Positions 1 to 7,264 of a DNA stretch of 64,000 nt are shown here, in pieces. Position numbers and translations under genes: made by a program. Source of the stretch: Pararhodobacter zhoushanensis (lineage in GTDB: Bacteria > Pseudomonadota > Alphaproteobacteria > Rhodobacterales > Rhodobacteraceae). How positions within the stretch are numbered: position 1 is the stretch's first letter; every line of letters begins with the position of its first letter. The stretch spans positions 124,001-188,000 of the forward strand of contig NZ_JAPDFL010000001.1 of assembly GCF_025949695.1 (NCBI RefSeq). The letters are read 5' to 3'. The notes beneath the pieces are model-generated. The model was given only the letters and a program-made list of their open reading frames with translations. It searched no databases and had not been told where the DNA came from.

Positions 1-1114
1 TCAACGGAACCGGCAGCAAGGGCACGGCGGCGCGGATACGGGTCATCAGTTCCTCGGCCAGCACCTCGGTGCTGCGCTCGGATCCGATATCGGTCTGGCC
101 GGTCAGATGCGCGCGCAGCGACAGCGGCGTGCCATAGCAGACAGCGGCATGACCATAGGTGCTGGTACGGCGCAGCAGCTTCTGCCACAGAATCCAGAAG
201 AACCACCCCGCCGCCTCACCCAGCCGCAGCCGGAACCGGCGGCTGCCGGTTGTGCCGGCCGCGATCAGCACCTCATCCTCAAGCACCCGGTCATAGTTCA
301 GCGCGACGGGGACAAAAACGACGTCCTGTTCCGCGTCCGGCTCGAAGGCGCGCACGATGTAATGCAGCAAGCCCTTCTTGGCCGACCCGACCGCCCCGGT
401 CAGGCTGAGCCCGCCTTCGGGGAACATCGCTTGCGTGACCCCCTCCTGCACCGACATCTGCACATAGCGCGCCAGCACCGCGCGGTAGAGCGTGCTGGAA
501 TAACGTCGCCGGATGAAATACGCACCCATCCCCCGGATCAGCGCCCTCAGCGGCCAGACCCGCGCCCATTCGCCCACGGCATAGCTGAGCGTCGAGCGAT
601 CCGCCGCCAGCCATGTCACCAGCACATAATCCATGTTGCTGCGGTGGTTCATGACGAAAACCACCGCCGACTTGGGGTCGATGTCGCGCAGCGTCTGCGC
701 ATCGCCCCGGCCCAAATGGACCTTGTAGAACAAGCGGCTAAGACCCCGCGCCACGCGGATGGCAAAGCCGAAATAGGTGGCGGTGGAGAAGCCCGGCACG
801 ATCTCGCGCGCATGGCGGCGCGCCATCTCGAAGGCGACGGAACGCGGGATACCCTGCTCGCGCGCATAGTCGGCGACGGCGGCCATCACCTGCGGGTCAT
901 AGACCAGCCGGATCACATTATCCTGCCGCCGCATCAGCTTGAACGGCTGGATCGGGCGTTCAAGCCGCTTGTTCAGCTCCTCGACCGCGCGCTCCATCCG
1001 GCGGCGCAGGAACCAGCGGACCGACGGGAACAGAAAGTGCGACAGAAACGCGACCGCTGCAAAGAGCAGGATCAGGCTGAGCAACCATAGCGGGATTTCA
1101 ACACGTTGGAACAT
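1..1114 (-). CDS. PlsB-like glycerol-3-phosphate acyltransferase (3' end beyond window)
   Basis: Membrane phospholipid acyltransferase; members of this family put the first acyl chain on glycerol-3-phosphate. About 371 residues are visible and the C-terminus runs off the left edge. The start is the ATG at 1112-1114, giving an N-terminus MFQRVEIPLWLLSL with one hydrophobic segment over residues 5-30. The acyltransferase signature HX4D is present in NHRSNMD, and the downstream MFPEGG block that binds the phosphate of the acceptor follows about 85 residues later. Together these place it with PlsB/PlsC enzymes. The long N-terminal region before the HX4D box favours the PlsB-like group over short PlsC enzymes, but the exact acceptor is inferred. 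Confidence 0.8.
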   Translation of the reverse strand, partial: MFQRVEIPLWLLSLILLFAAVAFLSHFLFPSVRWFLRRRMERAVEELNKRLERPIQPFKLMRRQDNVIRLVYDPQVMAAVADYAREQGIPRSVAFEMARRHAREIVPGFSTATYFGFAIRVARGLSRLFYKVHLGRGDAQTLRDIDPKSAVVFVMNHRSNMDYVLVTWLAADRSTLSYAVGEWARVWPLRALIRGMGAYFIRRRYSSTLYRAVLARYVQMSVQEGVTQAMFPEGGLSLTGAVGSAKKGLLHYIVRAFEPDAEQDVVFVPVALNYDRVLEDEVLIAAGTTGSRRFRLRLGEAAGWFFWILWQKLLRRTSTYGHAAVCYGTPLSLRAHLTGQTDIGSERSTEVLAEELMTRIRAAVPLLPVPL

Positions 1115-1166
1115 GGCGCGAGAGTGTCACCAAGCGGGGCCGGGGACAATCCACCGCGCACGCGAC

Positions 1167-1859
1167 TTAGCGCAGCATGGGACCAAAGACGCGGGCCAAA
1201 TAGTCGCGCCCGCCTTCAGGCACCGGCGTGCCATGCGCCATCACCACGCGCTCGGCGGGCCAGTCCAGCACCCGCCGCAACCCGGCGCGCGCCGGGTCGT
1301 TGCGCATCGCCAGGCGGAATTTGACCGGCACGCCGGGCTGCGGCCCGGTCATGCGGTCCAGCCGCGCGATCAGCGCGCGCCAGCCGTGATACCAGTCGGC
1401 GGGCATGTTTTGCAGCAGATCAGCGGTCAGGACCGTGGCGCTGGCAAGGTGAAAGAGCACCACCTCGGGCGCGATGGAATTGGGCACCAGCACGGCGTCA
1501 AGCTGACCGTCCCAGTGCGCGGGCATCTGGCCGGGCAGCTCGGCAGCGAAGGCCAGATCAGGCCGCTTGGCGCGCAGTTTCGGCGCAGCGTAGAGCGCGG
1601 CCTGCGGGAACGCCTCGGCCCAGTCGCCCAGAAACACATGATGCAACGCATTGGGTGCGACGATCGCCTCAACCGGCCCCAGCGCCGCGATCTCGGCGCG
1701 CAGGTCTGGATCGGCCTGCACCGGCGACCACAGCACCAGCCCGCCCGACCCCAAGCGCAACACCGCCATGCGAATTGGATAGCGAAAACCCAGCGCGGCA
1801 GTGATCGGCGTGCCGTCAGCCAACCAGAGACCGGGGGCAAAGGGGTGCAGTCGGGGCAT
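1167..1859 (-). CDS. DUF4336 domain-containing protein
   Basis: Protein of 230 residues matching the DUF4336 family, which has a metallo-beta-lactamase-like fold and no settled function. Visible features are an N-terminus MPRLHPFAPGLWLADGTPI, a central IVAPNALHHVFLGDW block and a C-terminal VVMAHGTPV block that keeps His residues at positions where the superfamily binds metal. The frame is open for 78 more codons upstream, but the ATG at 1857-1859 has an AGGAAAGG ribosome site in front and the family N-terminus begins there. Its 3' end lies 52 bp from the start of the acyltransferase on the same strand, so co-transcription is likely. Confidence 0.75.
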   Translation of the reverse strand: MPRLHPFAPGLWLADGTPITAALGFRYPIRMAVLRLGSGGLVLWSPVQADPDLRAEIAALGPVEAIVAPNALHHVFLGDWAEAFPQAALYAAPKLRAKRPDLAFAAELPGQMPAHWDGQLDAVLVPNSIAPEVVLFHLASATVLTADLLQNMPADWYHGWRALIARLDRMTGPQPGVPVKFRLAMRNDPARAGLRRVLDWPAERVVMAHGTPVPEGGRDYLARVFGPMLR

Positions 1860-1976
1860 CGCGCGGCCTTTCCTTTGCACCGACGCTAAAACCCCGCGCA
1901 AAGAAGGACAACAGCGGGTCTTCTCAGCATCCGGGTGCGACCCTACTTTTATAAGGCAGAGCGAAAGGACGCGGCC

Positions 1977-2246
1977 ATGGCAGGCGGATGGGCAAAAGAC
2001 GGCGCGGTGAACGAGCAGATCGAGGCGTCGATCAGCGACGAACTCGCCCGGCTGCGCGCACAAAAACGCCCGGCGGGTGAAAGCCGCACGCACTGCGTCG
2101 AATGCGAAGAGCCCATCCCCGAACCGCGCCGAATCGCGATCCCGGGCGTCACGCTCTGCATCGATTGCCAGACTGAGCGCGACGCAGCCTTCAAACCGCG
2201 CAGCGGCATCAACCGGCGCGGCAGCAAGGACAGCCAGCTGAAATGA
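1977..2246 (+). CDS. DksA/TraR-type C4 zinc finger protein (YbiI-like)
   Basis: Small protein of 89 residues with a C4 zinc finger (CVEC then CIDCQ, 18 residues between the pairs) near the C-terminus. The preceding GESRTHCVECEEPIPEPRR block is typical of the short DksA/TraR relatives often annotated YbiI. It lacks the long coiled coil with two acidic tip residues that full DksA uses in the RNA polymerase secondary channel, so a ppGpp cofactor role should not be assumed. The ATG at 1977 is chosen; the upstream in-frame ATG at 1935 would add 14 unconserved residues. The stop codon overlaps the next gene as ATGA. Confidence 0.78.
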   Translation: MAGGWAKDGAVNEQIEASISDELARLRAQKRPAGESRTHCVECEEPIPEPRRIAIPGVTLCIDCQTERDAAFKPRSGINRRGSKDSQLK

Positions 2247-2839
2247 GGATTATCCACGGCATCCCCCCGGACCAGATCGACACCGCCGCCGCCCTTTACT
2301 GGCAGGCCTTTGGCGGCAAGCTGGGGCGGCTGATGCGCCCTGAGGAAAAGGCGCTGCGTTTCTTCGCGCAGGTCATCGTGCCCGCGTTTGCGATCAGCGC
2401 CGTGGATGCAGACGGCCAGTTGCTGGGCCTCGCGGGCTTCAAAACCGATGCGGGCGGTCTGGTTGCGGGCGGTCTGGCGGATCTGGCGCGGGTCTATGGC
2501 TGGCCCGGCGCGCTCTGGCGCGGCCCCCTGTTGGCGCTGCTCGAACGCGAGCTGGAACCCGGCGTGTTGCAGATGGACGGCATTTGCGTCAGCGCGCAGG
2601 CGCGTGGTCAGGGTGTTGGCACAGCGTTGCTGGCTGCGATCAAGGAGAGGGCGGCGCAGCGCGGTGACCGGGTGGTGCGGCTGGATGTGATCAACACCAA
2701 CCCCCGCGCCGAGGCGCTTTATCGCCGCGAGGGCTTTGCCCCGGTCTCGCGCGAGTCACTGGGGCCGTTTCGCTGGCTGTTCGGGTTCAGCTCGGCCCTG
2801 CGGATGGAATTTCCAGTCGCGGGTGCGGGCGCGCGCTGA
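2243..2839 (+). CDS. GNAT family N-acetyltransferase
   Basis: Protein of 198 residues with a GNAT acetyl-CoA site: MDGICVSAQARGQGVGTALL contains the Q/R-x-x-G-x-G/A loop (RGQGVGTA). It is followed by a helix and the VVRLDVINTNPRAEALYRREGF block of motif B. The substrate cannot be read from sequence. It begins inside the stop codon of the zinc-finger gene (ATGA), so the two are translationally coupled. The methylmalonyl-CoA mutase-family gene downstream is separated by 109 bp containing its own candidate signals. Confidence 0.85.
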   Translation: MRIIHGIPPDQIDTAAALYWQAFGGKLGRLMRPEEKALRFFAQVIVPAFAISAVDADGQLLGLAGFKTDAGGLVAGGLADLARVYGWPGALWRGPLLALLERELEPGVLQMDGICVSAQARGQGVGTALLAAIKERAAQRGDRVVRLDVINTNPRAEALYRREGFAPVSRESLGPFRWLFGFSSALRMEFPVAGAGAR

Positions 2840-2855
2840 CCCCCGGCGACGCCGC

Positions 2856-2936
2856 GTTGCAGCAATTTCCGCCTTGACACGATCTTGCGTGTCCGGCATC
2901 CACTTGGCAAGAATATTGCGCAGTGGTTGCAGCAAT
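2856..2936 (+). promoter_or_regulatory. Direct repeat GTTGCAGCAAT x2 and possible -35 before ecm
   Basis: The 11-mer GTTGCAGCAAT occurs at 2856-2866 and again at 2926-2936, exactly 70 bp apart, in the short leader of the ethylmalonyl-CoA mutase gene. A TTGACA hexamer lies between them at 2874-2879. The TTGC/GCAA content resembles boxes described for short-chain fatty acyl-CoA regulators (PccR/RamB family) that control propionyl-CoA genes in related bacteria. The assignment to that family is inference. Confidence 0.4.
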
Positions 2937-2948
2937 CGGAGGCCAAGC

Positions 2949-4916
2949 ATGACCCAGACCCCCAAGGACAAGCCCTGGCTGTTTCGCACCTATGCTGGCC
3001 ACTCGACAGCGACGGCCTCGAACGAGCTGTACCGCACCAACCTGTCCAAGGGGCAGACCGGCCTCTCGGTCGCCTTCGACCTGCCCACCCAGACCGGCTA
3101 TGACAGCGATCACGAACTGGCGCGCGGCGAGGTCGGCAAGGTCGGCGTGCCGGTCAGCCATCTGGGCGACATGCGCATGCTGTTCGATCAGATCCCGCTG
3201 GAACAGATGAACACCTCGATGACAATCAACGCGACAGCACCCTGGCTGCTGGCGCTCTATATCGCGGTGGCCGAGGAACAGGGCGCCGATGTCAGCCAGC
3301 TTCAAGGCACGGTGCAGAACGACATCATCAAGGAATACCTCTCGCGCGGGACGTATATCTGCCCGCCGAAACCGTCCTTGCGGATGATCACCGATGTCGC
3401 GGCCTACACGCGCGAACATCTGCCCAAATGGAACCCGATGAACGTGTGTTCCTACCATTTGCAAGAGGCCGGTGCGACGCCCGAACAGGAACTGGCCTTC
3501 GCGCTGGCGACGGCCTGCGCGGTGCTGGATGACCTGGAGGGCAAGGTTCCGGCCGAGCATTTCCCCGAGATGGTCGGCCGCATCAGCTTTTTCGTCAACG
3601 CCGGCATCCGCTTTGTCACCGAGCTGTGCAAGATGCGCGCCTTTACCGAGCTGTGGGACGAGCTGTGCCTTGAGCGCTACGGCGTCGAGGACGCCCGCTA
3701 TCGCCGCTTCCGCTACGGCGTGCAGGTCAACTCGCTGGGCCTGACCGAGCAGCAACCCGAGAATAACGTCTACCGCATCCTGATCGAGGCGCTGGCCGTC
3801 ACCCTGTCGAAAAACGCCCGCGCCCGCGCCGTGCAACTGCCCGCCTGGAACGAGGCGCTGGGCCTGCCGCGCAAATGGGATCAGCAATGGTCGCTCAGGA
3901 TGCAGCAGATCCTCGCCTATGAGACGGACCTGTTGGAATACGGCGATCTGTTCGACGGCAACCCGGTGGTGGCCGCCAAGGTCGCCGCACTGAAAGACGG
4001 CGCGCGGGCCGAACTGGCACTGATCGACGGCATGGGCGGCGCGGTGCAGGCCATCGAGTATATGAAGGGCCGGCTGGTCGACGCCAATGCCGAGCGCATC
4101 GCGCGCATTGAGAGCAGCGAAACCACGGTCGTCGGGGTGAACCGCTTCACCACCACCGAACCCTCGCCCCTGACCACCGGCGACGGCGCGATCATGGTTG
4201 CCGATGCCCATGCCGAAGCCGACCAGATCGCCCGCCTCACCGCCTGGCGCAACACCCGCGATGAAGCGGCGGTGCAGGCCGCGCTGGCGGAGCTGCGCGC
4301 GGTCGCCGCCTCGGGTGCCAATGTGATGCCTGCGTCGATCAAAGCGGCCAAGGCGGGCGCGACCACCGGCGAATGGGGACTGGTGGTGCGCCAGGCCTTT
4401 GGCGAATACCGCGCCCCCACCGGCGTGTCGCGCAACCCGTCGAACCGCACCGAAGGGCTGCAAGAGATCCGCGCCGCCGTCGACGCGGTCAGCACCCAGC
4501 TGGGCCGCCGGTTGAAATTCGTCGTCGGCAAGCCGGGGCTGGACGGCCATTCCAACGGTGCCGAACAGATCGCCGCCCGCGCCCGCGATTGCGGCATGGA
4601 CATCCACTACGAGGGCATCCGCCTGACCCCCGCCGAAATCGTCGCGGCGGCACTGGAACAAGAGGCGCATGTGGTCGGGCTGTCGATCCTCTCGGGCAGC
4701 CATGTCCCGCTTGTCGCTGAACTGATGGAGCGTATGCGCGCGGCCGATCTGGGCGATGTGCCGGTGGTCGTCGGCGGCATCATCCCCGAAAACGATGCCA
4801 CCGCCCTGCGCGCCATGGGCGTCGCCGCCGTCTATACGCCCAAGGATTTCGAGCTGAACCGGATCATGATGGACATCGTCGGCCTCGTCGCCGACCACCC
4901 GGTGGCCGCGCAGTAA
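2949..4916 (+). CDS. ecm: Ethylmalonyl-CoA mutase (AdoCbl-dependent)
   Basis: Interconverts ethylmalonyl-CoA and methylsuccinyl-CoA in the ethylmalonyl-CoA pathway of acetate assimilation. The 655 residues fit Ecm/MeaA rather than the longer (about 700+) methylmalonyl-CoA mutase large subunit. The N-terminal catalytic barrel has YAGHSTATASNELYR and LSVAFDLPTQTGYDSDH. The C-terminal cobalamin domain has the DxHxxG motif at D532-G-H534-S-N-G537, where the His ligates cobalt, followed by GLSILSGSH and VPVVVGGIIP. The start at 2949 gives MTQTPKDKPWLFRTY; the frame is open further upstream but that part overlaps the acetyltransferase. No partner pathway genes (ccr, mcd) are in the window. Confidence 0.93.
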   Translation: MTQTPKDKPWLFRTYAGHSTATASNELYRTNLSKGQTGLSVAFDLPTQTGYDSDHELARGEVGKVGVPVSHLGDMRMLFDQIPLEQMNTSMTINATAPWLLALYIAVAEEQGADVSQLQGTVQNDIIKEYLSRGTYICPPKPSLRMITDVAAYTREHLPKWNPMNVCSYHLQEAGATPEQELAFALATACAVLDDLEGKVPAEHFPEMVGRISFFVNAGIRFVTELCKMRAFTELWDELCLERYGVEDARYRRFRYGVQVNSLGLTEQQPENNVYRILIEALAVTLSKNARARAVQLPAWNEALGLPRKWDQQWSLRMQQILAYETDLLEYGDLFDGNPVVAAKVAALKDGARAELALIDGMGGAVQAIEYMKGRLVDANAERIARIESSETTVVGVNRFTTTEPSPLTTGDGAIMVADAHAEADQIARLTAWRNTRDEAAVQAALAELRAVAASGANVMPASIKAAKAGATTGEWGLVVRQAFGEYRAPTGVSRNPSNRTEGLQEIRAAVDAVSTQLGRRLKFVVGKPGLDGHSNGAEQIAARARDCGMDIHYEGIRLTPAEIVAAALEQEAHVVGLSILSGSHVPLVAELMERMRAADLGDVPVVVGGIIPENDATALRAMGVAAVYTPKDFELNRIMMDIVGLVADHPVAAQ

Positions 4917-4950
4917 ATAGGGGCCGGCGTCCGCGACAAACGGCGCAAAG

Positions 4951-5105
4951 GGGGCCTTGCCCCCTCTTCGGCGCTGCCGAATTCACCCCCCAGGATATTT
5001 AAGGACAGATGATGGGGCGTTTACGCTTTGTTAACTGTGCATCATCTGTCCACAAATATCCCGGGGGTGAATGGCCCGGAACGGGCCAGAGGGGCTGGCC
5101 CCCTC
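4951..5105. repeat. Dispersed nested palindrome, copy A
   Basis: Large intergenic inverted repeat between ecm and the DUF2798 gene. The left arm (4980-5013) and right arm (5040-5072) are near-perfect complements over about 33 bp. Each contains CCCCC-GGATATTT and then GGACAGATGATG. The centre carries TTTA-N7-TTAAC at 5020-5035. Flanking GC-rich hairpins (4951-4979 and 5073-5105) extend the symmetry outward. Related copies lie at 12.1, 26.8, 39.9 and 58.9 kb, with half copies at 44.7 and 48.6 kb. Confidence 0.85.
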
Positions 5106-5342
5106 AACCGTACACAAGGGAACGAGCCCGCAGGGCTCTCCGCAGGGTCACCGGTCCGTTGTTTCCCTTGCCCTGAAAGCGTGCACCGCATAAACAGCTA
5201 AGGCTGAAAAATGGTTGGCCGGTACGGTTACCCCGGCCCCCGCATGGCGGGATTTAGTCGTTTCGAACCCCCAGCACCGACCCGATCCCGGGGGTGCTGT
5301 CGCGTCTGCGCTGCGTGCCCCTTCCTCTGCAAAGGAGCTGCA
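5106..5342. other. Non-coding spacer, no gene seen
   Basis: The rest of the 426-bp gap between ecm and the DUF2798 gene. It holds a CAGCACC...GGTGCTG stem near 5273-5300 and other small inverted repeats, but no coding region with a ribosome site. The frame of the next gene is open back to an ATG at 5211, but the extension is unconserved in character and Cys/Arg rich. A TTTCGAACCCCC stretch near 5262 recalls a tRNA T-arm, but no stem pairs with it. Confidence 0.6.
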
Positions 5343-5582
5343 ATGCAGTCCAGAAAAGTTATCCTACTCGCTCAGGTGTTCATCTCGGGCCTGATGGCCT
5401 TCTCGATGAGTGGCATCATGGGGTTCCTGCACACCGGCAACGCGCCCGATTTTATCAAGATCTGGCTCAGCGCGTTTATCACCGCCTGGCCGATTGCCTT
5501 TGTGCTGTCGCTGGGCGTCAGTCCGCTGGCCTTCTGGATGGCCGGGCGTTTGGCCAAACCCCGGCACCGCGCGCAGGGCTGA
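5343..5582 (+). CDS. DUF2798 small membrane protein
   Basis: Protein of 79 residues made almost entirely of two transmembrane helices (about residues 7-27 and 42-66), matching the DUF2798 family. The first helix carries the family-like GLMAFSMSGIMGF stretch and the second AWPIAFVLSLGVSPLAFWMAGRLAKP. Function unknown; inner-membrane location predicted. The ATG at 5343 is preceded by AAAGGAG, which decides the start. It is followed directly by a strong hairpin shared with the convergent hsp20 gene. Confidence 0.8.
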   Translation: MQSRKVILLAQVFISGLMAFSMSGIMGFLHTGNAPDFIKIWLSAFITAWPIAFVLSLGVSPLAFWMAGRLAKPRHRAQG

Positions 5583-5591
5583 CAGCAAAAA

Positions 5592-5621
5592 GGGCGCATC
5601 CCGCAGGATGCGCCCCGTTTC
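5592..5621. terminator. Bidirectional terminator hairpin
   Basis: Perfect 10-bp stem GGGCGCATCC (5592-5601) pairing with 5606-5615 around a four-base loop. It is preceded by AAAAA and followed by CGTTTCGTT. It sits between the convergent DUF2798 gene and hsp20 and could serve both. Confidence 0.7.
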
Positions 5622-5636
5622 GTTCCGTCAAAGCCT

Positions 5637-6098
5637 TCAGGCTGCCGACGCGTCCACCAACTGGCTGGCCTCACTGGCCCGCGCGATCTCGATCCGGCGC
5701 GGTTTGAGCGCCTCGGGGATCTCGCGCACAAGGTCGATGTGCAGCATACCGTCGGCATGCGTCGCACCCGTCACGCGCACATGGTCGGCCAGATGGAAGC
5801 GGCGCTCGAACGCGCGGGTGGCGATGCCGCGATGCAGATAGCTGCGCTCGGCAGTGTCTTCGCCTTTGCGCCCGGCGACGGTCAGGCCGTTCTCTTTCAT
5901 CTCGACGCTCAGCTCATCAGCCGCGAACCCGGCGACGGCGATCGAGATGCGGTAAGCGTTCTCATCGGTCTTTTCGATGTTGTAGGGCGGGTAGGTCGGC
6001 TGCACGGGTTCGGCAGCCAGAACACGGTCCATCAGATCGGCCATCTGGTCAAAACCGACCGAGGCACGAAACAGGGGGGTCCGGTCAAAAGCACGCAT
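5637..6098 (-). CDS. Hsp20/IbpA-type small heat shock protein
   Basis: Holdase chaperone of 153 residues. The N-terminus MRAFDRTPLFRASVGFD mirrors the IbpA/IbpB start. The alpha-crystallin domain spans about residues 30-125, with YNIEKTDENAYRISIAVAGF and the ATRAFERRFHLADHV strand. The oligomerisation I-x-I motif near the C-terminus is weak: PRRIEIARASEA gives IEI. The start at 6098 has AAAGGA at an 8-base spacing; an in-frame ATG three codons upstream overlaps that ribosome site. A CTTGAC hexamer upstream (6156-6162, minus strand) might belong to a heat-shock promoter, but no convincing -10 partner was found. Confidence 0.88.
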   Translation of the reverse strand: MRAFDRTPLFRASVGFDQMADLMDRVLAAEPVQPTYPPYNIEKTDENAYRISIAVAGFAADELSVEMKENGLTVAGRKGEDTAERSYLHRGIATRAFERRFHLADHVRVTGATHADGMLHIDLVREIPEALKPRRIEIARASEASQLVDASAA

Positions 6099-6242
6099 GG
6101 GAGTCATCCTTTGATAAGCGATGTCAGAGTGTTGCCCGCCGGTCTGCCGGCCGGGCGTCAAGATACCGAACCCCGTCTGGGCGTCCGGTATCCCTGATGT
6201 GGGAAGAGGTTTGCGGCGTTTCAAGAGGCCGCGATGCGCGCG

Positions 6243-7025
6243 TTACGGCCGCACGAACCGCGCCGTTTCCCGCGCACCCTGCGGGCCTTGCGCCGTGCCG
6301 CTGGCATCCAATGTGCCCTGCAGCGCGCGCACGCGGCGGTCCAGTTGCATGCCCAGCGACATCGGCGTGTCGCGCCCCTCGACGCGGGCCGAGATCAACG
6401 ACACAATCCGCATCTCGCCCGCCTCTTCGGCAAAAACCGGCGCGCCCGAGGAACCGAAGTCGATGTCGCAGGTAAACACGGACACCCCGTCCGTGCGCTG
6501 GTCCAGCACATGGCAGCTTTGCTGGATCGACGGGCTTTCTGCGCGCTCACGCGCATAAGACACCACCGCGACCGACGTGCCCGCCGCCACAGGATGATTG
6601 CCAACGGCGAAGGGATGGATCGCGGTGGTGCGCACCGGGCGGTCCAGCTCCAGCACCGCGATATCCGAAGGCACATTGCCGATGGCCGCCCCCGCCGCAA
6701 AGTCGAACTCCGGCCAGATCGCCGCGCGCCGCACGCCGCGGATCGCCTCGGCCCGGCCGGTGCGCCAGCCCGCCAGAAACTCCAGTTGCGCATCCTCCAG
6801 CCGCGCGCCCGTACGCCGGTCAAACAGGCAATGCGCCGCCGTCAGCACCCGGTCCGGCGCGATCAGCGTCGCCGTGCAGAACCCCACACCCTGCATGTTG
6901 AGCCGCCCGACAGCCTCCCAACCCCGGCTCGCATCGGCAGTCTGCAACGGTTGCAAGCGGCTGTCCTGCTGCGCTGTCGCAGGCAAGGGGAGGAGCAGGG
7001 CAAGGGTCAGAACGAGGGTGCGCAT
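6243..7025 (-). CDS. Secreted trypsin-like serine protease (S1/V8 type)
   Basis: Protein of 260 residues with a cleavable signal peptide (MRTLVLTLALLLPLPATAQ) and a chymotrypsin-fold protease domain. The catalytic triad is visible: His in LTAAHCLFD, Asp in SDIAVLELD, and Ser in DFGSSGAPVF. The GSSGAP form rather than GDSGGP is typical of the bacterial glutamyl endopeptidase-like group. Cysteines flank the active-site His (GFCTATL/AAHC) and occur at QQSCHVL/FTCDI, suggesting two disulfides. Predicted periplasmic or exported. Neighbours give no clue to substrate. Confidence 0.85.
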   Translation of the reverse strand: MRTLVLTLALLLPLPATAQQDSRLQPLQTADASRGWEAVGRLNMQGVGFCTATLIAPDRVLTAAHCLFDRRTGARLEDAQLEFLAGWRTGRAEAIRGVRRAAIWPEFDFAAGAAIGNVPSDIAVLELDRPVRTTAIHPFAVGNHPVAAGTSVAVVSYARERAESPSIQQSCHVLDQRTDGVSVFTCDIDFGSSGAPVFAEEAGEMRIVSLISARVEGRDTPMSLGMQLDRRVRALQGTLDASGTAQGPQGARETARFVRP

Positions 7026-7264
7026 ACGAGGCAGGCTCTCCGGGATCAGCGCGAGACTGCAACGGGATGGTGGCTGAAATGCGGCAGAATAAGAAGGCGT
7101 TCGCCTGCTTGTTGCCTACCAGGATCGGCGGGATACGCCCTTCCTTTTTAGGACTCGGGATCCGCGGCAAGCGGATAGTTGGGGGTTCAGGTTTGTACCG
7201 CGCGCGGTGGGGTTTAACCCCGCCCCAAGGTAGGGTGGGGTTTAACCCCACCATCCCCCCCGGG
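7026..7264. other. Spacer with two GTGGGGTTTAACCCCAC palindromes
   Basis: Between the protease start and the glcF stop. The last part holds two tandem copies of a GGTGGGGTTTAACCCC(G/A)CC palindrome at 7206-7223 and 7233-7252. Related copies lie at 18074-18151. No gene is convincing; an open frame on the minus strand through these repeats is repeat-derived. Confidence 0.65.

Noticed and set aside
2787..4898. Open frame of 703 codons on the minus strand
   Set aside because: Antisense shadow of ethylmalonyl-CoA mutase.
5235..5290. tRNA- or tmRNA-like TTTCGAACCCCCAGCACC stretch
   Set aside because: No T-stem or acceptor stem can be paired around it on either strand.
6820..7254. Open frame starting MVGLNPTLPWGGVKPH on the minus strand
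   Set aside because: Its start is encoded by the GTGGGGTTTAACCCCAC palindromes and the rest overlaps the protease gene in another frame.
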